A DNA stretch of 64,000 nucleotides from an uncultured Pseudomonadales bacterium (GTDB lineage Bacteria > Pseudomonadota > Gammaproteobacteria > Pseudomonadales > Azotimanducaceae): NCBI GenBank assembly GCA_958296165.1, contig OY282447.1:4811154-4875153 (forward strand), read 5' to 3'. A program made the translations under genes and the position numbers. The notes under the pieces are model-generated. The model was not told the origin of the DNA and did no database searches. It saw only the letters and a list, made by a program, of their open reading frames with translations. Shown here piece by piece: positions 19,547-26,239 of this stretch (positions are counted from its first letter, which is position 1; each line of letters begins with the position of its first letter).

Positions 19547-20300
19547 CGTACACAAGCCCGCGACATTGCGTGGTTTTCATGTGTCCGTGGCAGACGTTGG
19601 CGACCAGATGCATCTTTGCCACCCATTGCTCTCATTCCAAGGCGACTCTGCTCTATACCTTGCGCACCGGCTTGACTGGCGGAACGCCCACGAGGTGCTG
19701 GAAGTCGTCGATCCGAATGAAGCGGCGGCGCTCGGAACCCTTCTGCCACCGAGGTGCCGGCCGCAGATTGCTTCCGGCGAAGGGCTGGTCGCCGTGGGAG
19801 CGGAACTTGCACAGGCTGCCGCGGCCGCGGAACTCGAACTGCTCGGTGCGGAGATACCTTTTGTGCGAGTCGACGACCCCGAGTGTTGGATAGGCGTGGC
19901 GACACCGGCCCTCTACACGGCTCTTAGGACCAGATTGGTCGAGAACGCACGGACGGCGTTCGACGACGAGTTGGCGTACGCAGCATGTCGAGGAAGCAGG
20001 CTCTCCGAGCGGGGGAGTGCGGCGCTTCTCTTTATGCGCAAGTGTGGTCCACGCCGGCGCGACGACCTTGTCATCCGGCAACTTGCAGGGGCCCGACAAG
20101 ATGAGGAGTACGACCTCTACCGACGACTGCTCATCCGGTTCGCTCTCGAACTGGACACGCAAGAGGGGGTCCTTGATGAGCGCGTCAAGCGGCATGTCGC
20201 CGTGTTGGCAGACCGGAAGGCGACTGTGCTGGCTCAGCGTCGCGAGTCTGAACCGCCATCGTCCGCCGATGCGTCTTCTGCGCGGCAGTCTGGTTCTGGG
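19539..20300 (+). CDS. Hypothetical protein, second cassette gene, open in frame into pepN
   Basis: About 254 residues of unknown family, starting MVDVHKPATLRGFHV. It contains a leucine/alanine-rich middle and a charged C-terminal half (EEYDLYRRLLIRFALELD), then a low-complexity Ser/Ala linker. There is no stop: the frame continues through a Ser/Gly-rich linker directly into pepN at 20301. Either the gene lost its own 3' end and pepN is translated from its internal start, or a 1153-residue fusion protein is made. End coordinate given here is the last base before the pepN ATG. Confidence 0.5.
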
Positions 20301-23000
20301 ATGACGGCCAACGCCAGTACGGCCAGCCCGATGCTGCGGGCGGACTATCAGCCCTATCCTTTCGCGGTAACCGAGACTGCGCTGGCCTTCGACATCCAGG
20401 ACGGCGAGACGACGGTGCGCTGCGACATGGCCATCGAACGGCGTGGCGAGCGCGGCTGCGCACTGGTGCTGAACGGGGCCGAACTGCAATTGGACAGCAT
20501 CGCCGTAGACGGGCGCTCGCTCGGCGGCAACGAGTACGCGGTCGATGGCGAGACGCTGACGATCTTCGACGTGCCGAACACCTGCCGCGTACATGTCGTT
20601 ACCCGCATCGCGCCGGAGAAGAACAGCGCCCTGGAGGGGCTCTACAAGTCCGGCGCGATGTACTGCACGCAGTGCGAGGCGGAGGGCTTCCGCAAGATCA
20701 CCTACTACCCGGACCGCCCAGACGTGCTATCGCGTTTCACTACGACGATCACGGCCGATGCAAAGCGCTTCCCCGTGCTGCTCTCGAACGGCAATCAGAT
20801 CGCCGATGCGACGCACGATGGGCGCCGCACGGTCACCTGGCAGGATCCGTTCCCCAAGCCGAGCTATTTGTTCGCGCTGGTTGTCGGCGATCTAGCTGTT
20901 CTCGAGGACGAGTTCGTTACCTGTTCAGGCCGCACCGTAGCACTGCGCATCTACTCCGAGCCGCACAACATTGGCCAGTGCGGCTATGCCATGGAAGCGC
21001 TCAAGCGCGCCATGCGTTGGGACGAAGAACGCTTCGGGCGCGAGTACGACTTGGACATCTTCATGATCGTCGCCGTCGAGAGCTTCAACATGGGAGCGAT
21101 GGAGAACAAGGGCCTCAACATCTTCAACACCTCATGCGTGCTGGCAACGCCGGATACAGCGACCGATGCCGCCCATCAGCGCGTGGAAGGCGTGGTGGCG
21201 CACGAGTATTTCCACAACTGGTCCGGCAACCGCGTTACCTGCCGAGATTGGTTCCAGCTCAGCTTGAAAGAGGGCTTTACGGTTTACCGCGACGCCGAGT
21301 TCTCGTCGGACATGAACTCGCGCACCGCCAAGCGCGTGGAGGACGTGGACTTCCTGCGCAGCGTGCAATTCGTCGAGGACGGCGGCCCCTTGGCGCATCC
21401 GGTGCGGCCGGAGAGCTATCTGGAGATCAACAACTTCTACACGGCCACGGTCTATGAAAAAGGCGCGGAGGTCGTGCGGATGATGGCGACGATCCTCGGC
21501 CGCGACAGGTTCCGCGCTGGCGCAGACGCCTATTTCGACCGGCACGACGGCTGCGCGGTTACGATCGAGGACTTCATCGCCGAGATGGAGCGCGTCGCCG
21601 AGGCGCCCCTGCCGCAGTTCCGGCGCTGGTACGAACAGGCCGGCACGCCGCTGCTGACCGTTGCCGAAGAACGCCGTGGCGACGGCCTCGCTCTCACCAT
21701 CGACCAATCGTGTCCCGCAACGCCGGGCCAGCCGCAAAAGCAGCCGTTTCACATCCCGTTGGCGTTCGGCCTGGTGGACGCGAGCGGCGGCGACCTGCTC
21801 GGCGCCGCCGGCGCAGGCAGCGGCGTGAGGCTGGCGACCGCCGCGAAGGTGGAGAATCCAGACGGCGACGGCACGCTAGTGGCGCATCTCACCGAACCGC
21901 GCACCACGTTGGCGTTCAGCGCAGTGCCGGCCGACGCCAACGTGAGCTTTCTGCGTGGATTCTCGGCACCCGTGCAGGTGCGCTACCGGCGCGACGCGTC
22001 CGTTCTACGCCGGCTAGCCACAACCGACAGCGATGGATTCGCTCGCTGGGACGCCGGCCAGACGCTGCTGGCCGACAGCCTGCTAGCCAGCGCCAGAGGG
22101 CTAGCGGAGGACAAGACAGACGAAGTGCCGGAGCTCTTCAGAGCGCTCGGCGCCTCCGCGCCGCAATTGCCCGACGATGGCGAGGCGAAGGCTCTCCTGG
22201 CGTCGATGCTGACGCTGCCGCTTGAGAGCTGGCTGCTCGAGATGGCACCCGGCACGGACATCCTCGCCATCTGCCGCGCCTGGGACGCCTTGGCGGATCG
22301 CATCGCCGACTCCGTCGACTGGCTCGCGGTGGCTGCCGCCAACGAAGTACGTGGCGGCTACCGGCCCAACGCGGCGGACAGTGCTCGGCGGCAGCTCAAG
22401 CATCGCGCCCTGTCGTACGCGCTGCGCCGACTGGACCGCGAAGATCCACAAGGCGCGGCGGATTTGCTCAGCCGGAACCTGCGCGAGGCGGACAATCTCA
22501 CCGATCGGCTTGCCGCGCTGCAGTGCCTGCTCGGTCTGCGATCCTTGGGCGAAGATGCCAAAGAACGCCAGCTGGAAGCGTTCTACCAGCGCTGGTCTTC
22601 CGAAGCGCTGGTGGTAGACGCCTGGTTTGGCGTCCAAGCCGGCAATCCGCTGCCAGGCACGTTGGAGCGCGTGCAGGCGCTGCAGGACCACGCCGCGTTC
22701 GACATCGAGAACCCGAACAAGGCGCGTGCGCTACTGCTCAGGTTCACCGCCAACGTGCGCAACTTCCACGCCGCCGACGGCGCAGCCTACCGCTGGGCCG
22801 GAGACATCGTCGTCGCCATCGATGGCTTCAATCCCCAAGTGGCCTCCCGCTTCGCGAAGACGCTTACCGCGTGGCCGCGCTTCGATGCCGAGCGCGGCCT
22901 CCGAATGCGCACGGCGTTGGCGGCGGTGGGCGAGCACGAACTCTCCAAGGACGTCCGCGAAGTTGTGGACAAGGGCTTGAGTGCAGGCGCTGCGCAGTAG
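20301..23000 (+). CDS. pepN: Aminopeptidase N (M1 family)
   Basis: 899 aa zinc aminopeptidase removing N-terminal residues from peptides, close to E. coli PepN (870 aa). The exopeptidase motif GAMEN is at residues 265-269, zinc ligands are HEYFH (301-305) and Glu324 in SLKEGF, and the PepN-specific TQCEAEGFRKITYYPDRPDVL block is intact. The ATG at 20301 gives 14 residues before the conserved DYQPY, as in relatives; ATG 20331 is an alternative. The reading frame is open upstream into an unrelated gene. Confidence 0.93.
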   Translation: MTANASTASPMLRADYQPYPFAVTETALAFDIQDGETTVRCDMAIERRGERGCALVLNGAELQLDSIAVDGRSLGGNEYAVDGETLTIFDVPNTCRVHVVTRIAPEKNSALEGLYKSGAMYCTQCEAEGFRKITYYPDRPDVLSRFTTTITADAKRFPVLLSNGNQIADATHDGRRTVTWQDPFPKPSYLFALVVGDLAVLEDEFVTCSGRTVALRIYSEPHNIGQCGYAMEALKRAMRWDEERFGREYDLDIFMIVAVESFNMGAMENKGLNIFNTSCVLATPDTATDAAHQRVEGVVAHEYFHNWSGNRVTCRDWFQLSLKEGFTVYRDAEFSSDMNSRTAKRVEDVDFLRSVQFVEDGGPLAHPVRPESYLEINNFYTATVYEKGAEVVRMMATILGRDRFRAGADAYFDRHDGCAVTIEDFIAEMERVAEAPLPQFRRWYEQAGTPLLTVAEERRGDGLALTIDQSCPATPGQPQKQPFHIPLAFGLVDASGGDLLGAAGAGSGVRLATAAKVENPDGDGTLVAHLTEPRTTLAFSAVPADANVSFLRGFSAPVQVRYRRDASVLRRLATTDSDGFARWDAGQTLLADSLLASARGLAEDKTDEVPELFRALGASAPQLPDDGEAKALLASMLTLPLESWLLEMAPGTDILAICRAWDALADRIADSVDWLAVAAANEVRGGYRPNAADSARRQLKHRALSYALRRLDREDPQGAADLLSRNLREADNLTDRLAALQCLLGLRSLGEDAKERQLEAFYQRWSSEALVVDAWFGVQAGNPLPGTLERVQALQDHAAFDIENPNKARALLLRFTANVRNFHAADGAAYRWAGDIVVAIDGFNPQVASRFAKTLTAWPRFDAERGLRMRTALAAVGEHELSKDVREVVDKGLSAGAAQ

Positions 23001-23048
23001 CCAGCGCGGTTAGTGCTCTGGTCAACGGACGGCCAAGGAGGGTCGGGA

Positions 23049-24041
23049 GTGTACGGCTTGTTGCGCCCGCTGTTGTTCGCCCTGCCGCCGGAGACCGCCC
23101 ACAGGCTGGCGCTGGCCGGGCTGCGGACGCTCGGCTTTTGGCCGGGTGCGGTGCAAACCGCCGCGGCGCCGGTGGAACTCCTCGCCATGCGCTTCCCGAA
23201 CAGGGTAGGCGTAGCCGCCGGGCTCGATAAGGACGCCGTCGCCGTGGCCGGCCTGGCTCGGCTCGGTTTCGGCTTCGTGGAGGTGGGCACGGTGACGCCG
23301 CAGCCGCAAGCTGGAAGTCCGAAGCCGCGCCTGTTTCGCCTCACGGAAGATCGGGCGCTCGTCAATCGCATGGGCTTCAACAGCGTCGGCGTCGACAAGG
23401 TGGTCGCCAACCTCAGCCGCAGCCGCACTCGCATTCCCGTAGGCGTCAATATCGGCAAGAATCAGCACACGCCGTTGGCGAGCGCGGCCGACGACTATCG
23501 CGCATGTCTGGCGGCAGTCTACGATGTGGCGGACTACGTCACCGTGAACCTGTCGTCTCCGAACACCCCTGGCTTGCGCTCGCTGCAAGCCGTCCCGGCG
23601 GCGTCCGCGCTCATCGCCGAGCTGGCGGCGCTACGCGACCGCCTAGCGATCGAGCGCGGCGCGACCGCGAAACCGCTGTTCGTGAAGGTCGCGCCCGATC
23701 TGGCGTCAGCCGACCTTGATGCAACTGCGACGGCAGTGCTTGAAGCCGGCGCGAACGGGCTGGTGGCGGTGAATACGACCCTCATGCGACCGTCGACGCT
23801 GGCGTCGAAGAACGCCGCCGAATCAGGCGGGCTGTCCGGCAAGCCCTTGTTTCCTCTCGCCCTCGACACCATCGGCAGACTGCGCAAGCGCATCGGCGAC
23901 AGTGCGGCGCTGATCGCCGTCGGCGGCATCGACTGCGCCGCAGACGCACAGGCGATGTTCAATGCCGGCGCAGACCTCGTACAGGTATATTCGGCGCTCG
24001 TCTATGAAGGCCCCGGCCTCGTGCGGCGTTTGACGGCTTGA
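23049..24041 (+). CDS. pyrD: Dihydroorotate dehydrogenase (quinone), class 2
   Basis: 330 aa FMN enzyme of pyrimidine synthesis, membrane-associated and quinone-reducing. The N-terminal amphipathic YGLLRPLLFALPPETAH helix marks class 2. The catalytic Ser lies in VNLSSPNTPGLR, and the FMN-binding end reads IAVGGIDCAADAQAMFNAGADLVQVYSALVYEGP (two segments). GTG 23049 is chosen over the upstream GTG at 23013 because AAGGAGG lies 7 bases before it and the protein then begins VYGLLRP, as in relatives. Confidence 0.94.
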   Translation: MYGLLRPLLFALPPETAHRLALAGLRTLGFWPGAVQTAAAPVELLAMRFPNRVGVAAGLDKDAVAVAGLARLGFGFVEVGTVTPQPQAGSPKPRLFRLTEDRALVNRMGFNSVGVDKVVANLSRSRTRIPVGVNIGKNQHTPLASAADDYRACLAAVYDVADYVTVNLSSPNTPGLRSLQAVPAASALIAELAALRDRLAIERGATAKPLFVKVAPDLASADLDATATAVLEAGANGLVAVNTTLMRPSTLASKNAAESGGLSGKPLFPLALDTIGRLRKRIGDSAALIAVGGIDCAADAQAMFNAGADLVQVYSALVYEGPGLVRRLTA

Positions 24042-24109
24042 GCTATGCGCGTGCCGAACCGCTCTTCGGCCCGCGCATCCATGTACGGCATGTACGGCCA
24101 GCTGGCTGA
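24038..24109 (+). pseudogene. Severed 5' stub of the downstream P-loop kinase gene
   Basis: A TTG overlapping the pyrD stop opens a frame reading MSYARAEPLFGPRIHV, then leaves homology and stops at 24109. GPRIHV recurs at 24924-24941 in frame with the kinase P-loop. The stub is therefore the kinase gene's original start, cut off by the toxin-antitoxin cassette. Confidence 0.7.
24066..24085 (+). repeat. 20-bp direct repeat, left copy
   Basis: TCGGCCCGCGCATCCATGTA, identical to 24922-24941. The two copies bound the DUF433/DUF5615 pair and mark the ends of an 856-bp insertion in the kinase gene. The left copy is followed by a short ATGTACGGC duplication. Confidence 0.85.
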
Positions 24110-24174
24110 ACGTAGCAGCGCGGACATGCTACAGTCCGGCCTGTTACGCGTATGGCTATTGTGGAACTCCGCCG

Positions 24175-24501
24175 ATGTCGAGACTGCAAACGGTGTGCGA
24201 GCTGATTGATGGGCTTTCACAGGCTGAGAAGGCACAGGCGATACAGAGGCTCGTCGTCGTATCCGGCATTGAAAGAGTACCTGGCGTCTGCGGTGGCGAC
24301 GCATGCGTCGTGCGGACGAGAATTCCCGTTTGGGTGCTCGTTCGCGCCCGCGACCTTGGCAGCAGCGAAGATGACATTCTCAGGGACTATCCGGTGTTGA
24401 GCCGAGATGATCTAGACAACGTTTGGGCCTATTACGCGCTGCACCGTGACGATATCCACGAGCAAATCGCAAGCAACGAGGGCCGAGCCACCACAGCATA
24501 A
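24175..24501 (+). CDS. DUF433-family antitoxin
   Basis: 108 aa. The C-terminal DUF433 domain reads PGVCGGDACVVRTRIPVWVLV, then SSEDDILRDYPVLSRDDLDNVWAYYALH. In this family it forms a helical DNA-binding antitoxin. An N-terminal helical extension (residues 1-35) precedes it. It is 26 bases upstream of the DUF5615 gene, the usual antitoxin-toxin order. Autoregulation is likely for such pairs but no operator is evident. Confidence 0.87.
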   Translation: MSRLQTVCELIDGLSQAEKAQAIQRLVVVSGIERVPGVCGGDACVVRTRIPVWVLVRARDLGSSEDDILRDYPVLSRDDLDNVWAYYALHRDDIHEQIASNEGRATTA

Positions 24502-24527
24502 GACAGCAGAAACATGAGGAAGGGTAT

Positions 24528-24875
24528 ATGCCTTTACCCACACTATACGCTGATGAAAATATCTCCCAATCCGTCGTTAACCACCTGCTCATGATGGGCT
24601 ACGACATCGTCACAGTAGCGGAGCGCGGCAAGGCTGGGCAGAAGTACCCAGACGACCTTGTACTCCAAGACGCAGCTGCTATGGGCAGGGTCCTAGTGAC
24701 CCACAATCGCAAGGATTTCCGTCGCCTCCACATGGAAGGCGCTGACCACGCCGGAATCGTCCTCTGCACGCAGGACCACGACGCCAGACGCTTGGCAGCT
24801 CGCATAAACGCTGCCCTCTCGAACAAAGCGACCATGGCCCGCGAGGTGATCAACGTCTACCGTCCCGTGAAGTAA
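24528..24875 (+). CDS. DUF5615-family PIN-like toxin
   Basis: 115 aa PIN-like (Mut7-C) ribonuclease. The acidic site begins LYADENIS (Asp8, Glu9, Asn10). It continues with DLVLQDAAAMGRVLVTHNRKDFRRLH, carrying the further conserved Asp and the THNRKDF signature. GAGGAAGGG sits 5 bases before the ATG. It partners with the DUF433 protein immediately upstream. Cellular RNA target unknown. Confidence 0.87.
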   Translation: MPLPTLYADENISQSVVNHLLMMGYDIVTVAERGKAGQKYPDDLVLQDAAAMGRVLVTHNRKDFRRLHMEGADHAGIVLCTQDHDARRLAARINAALSNKATMAREVINVYRPVK

Positions 24876-24884
24876 ACTGTTGGC

Positions 24885-25490
24885 TTGTTCCCACACGCCA
24901 CACAGCAGAACTTCGCGCCCATCGGCCCGCGCATCCATGTAACGGGCAACAGCGGCTCGGGCAAGAGCACGTTGGCTGCGCGGCTGGCGAAGGCGATCGA
25001 TGCGCCTTTCGTGGAACTGGATGCGCTCAACTGGCTGCCTGGCTGGGTGGGTCTGAACGCCGAGGATCCAGCCGAACTCGAACGCCGCTTTCGTTGCGCC
25101 ACGCAAGGCGAACGCTGGGTCACCGCCGGTTCCTACACGGCGCTCGCTCAACGCACCTTTTGGCCGCGACTAAGCACCATCATCTGGCTCGATTTGCCAG
25201 CCCCGCTGTTGGTTTACCGCGTATTGCACCGCTCGTGGCGGCGCTGGCGCAACGCCGAACTGCTGTGGGACACGAACCGCGAGCGCTTCTGGCCGCATTG
25301 CGCACTGTGGCGTGGGGAGGAATCGCTCGTGTGGTGGATCGCCACGCAGCACAGCCGCAAGCGCCTGCAGACGAAAAGAGCGATGGCCGAGCCGCGCTGG
25401 GCTCACATCCGCTTCGTGCGACTCGCTTCGAGCGCGGATGTCGAGGCGCTCGCCGCAGCCGTCGAGCGCAACGGCACGCTGCGTGGTTGA
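24885..25490 (+). CDS. P-loop adenylate-kinase-like protein (topology-modulation type)
   Basis: 201 aa nucleotide-binding protein with Walker A TGNSGSGKST about 20 residues in, a DALNWLPGW segment, ITAGSY-like VTAGSYTAL, and the basic SWRRWRNAELLW region typical of FlaR/topology-modulation-like small kinases. Its present start, a TTG at 24885, gives MFPHATQQNFAPIGPRIHV. The first 12 residues are substitute sequence from the inserted cassette, since the original start lies at 24038. It overlaps the next gene by 8 bases. Whether the new start is efficient is unclear. Confidence 0.75.
   Translation: MFPHATQQNFAPIGPRIHVTGNSGSGKSTLAARLAKAIDAPFVELDALNWLPGWVGLNAEDPAELERRFRCATQGERWVTAGSYTALAQRTFWPRLSTIIWLDLPAPLLVYRVLHRSWRRWRNAELLWDTNRERFWPHCALWRGEESLVWWIATQHSRKRLQTKRAMAEPRWAHIRFVRLASSADVEALAAAVERNGTLRG
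24922..24941 (+). repeat. 20-bp direct repeat, right copy
   Basis: Second copy of the repeat at 24066-24085. It encodes IGPRIHV immediately before the kinase P-loop and marks the right boundary of the toxin-antitoxin insertion. Confidence 0.85.
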
Positions 25491-26202
25491 GCTGGAGTGG
25501 GGAACGCCAGGGCTCGCCGCCCTTGGCGAGCGCACAGCTGCGATAGTGATCGTCGATGTGCTGTCGTTCTCGACCAGCGTCGACATCGCCGTGTCGCGCG
25601 GTGCAACCGTGTTGCCCTGTCCGCGCTGGCAGGAAGGCGACGCCAAGCGTTACGCCGAGCACGAGAACGCGCTGCTTGCCGGCGAGAACGACCGCGGCTA
25701 CTCCTTGCGGCCGGCGAGCCTCATCGCCGTGCGTCCCGGCGAGCGCGTGGTGATGCCTTCGCCGAACGGTTCCGACTTGTCTTGGCAGGCTGCCGATCGC
25801 TCGGCCACATTCACAGCGTGCTTGCGCAATGTGAAAGCAGTGGCCGAGTACATCGCGGCAAGCTGGCCCACCGTCGGCATCGTCGCTGCCGGCGAAAGGT
25901 GGCCGGACGGATCCACGCGCTTCGCGCTGGAAGATTGGATCGGCGCCGGCGCCCTCGCCGAGGCGTTGCACGCGCTGGATTTCCGATGCACGGCCGAGGC
26001 CCATGCCGCGGCCGTTGCGTTTCGCGCTTTCGAGAGAGAGCGCTTCGTCCGCCTGCACCGCACCGCGTCCGCAACAGAACTGCACGAGCGCGGCGATGGC
26101 CGAGACGTGGAGTTGGCATTCGACTTGAACGCCAGCACATGCGCTCCTAGGTTGGTCGACCGCGCCTACATGGACGCCTGCACGGCCACGCAAACGACCT
26201 AG
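25483..26202 (+). CDS. comB: 2-phosphosulfolactate phosphatase family (ComB)
   Basis: 239 aa Mg-dependent phosphatase related to ComB of coenzyme M and sulfolactate metabolism. Seen: VIVDVLSFSTSVDIAVSRGA, MPSPNGSDLS, and IVAAGERWPDGSTRFALEDWIGAGA, which hold the acidic metal ligands. The start is a GTG at 25483, overlapping the kinase stop by 8 bases, so the two form a unit. The broader open frame upstream is kinase sequence in another phase. In bacteria the true substrate may differ from phosphosulfolactate. Confidence 0.83.
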   Translation: MVELEWGTPGLAALGERTAAIVIVDVLSFSTSVDIAVSRGATVLPCPRWQEGDAKRYAEHENALLAGENDRGYSLRPASLIAVRPGERVVMPSPNGSDLSWQAADRSATFTACLRNVKAVAEYIAASWPTVGIVAAGERWPDGSTRFALEDWIGAGALAEALHALDFRCTAEAHAAAVAFRAFERERFVRLHRTASATELHERGDGRDVELAFDLNASTCAPRLVDRAYMDACTATQTT

Positions 26203-26239
26203 ACAGTTCTGCCGCGCTAAGAGCCTGCGATCTACTCCA

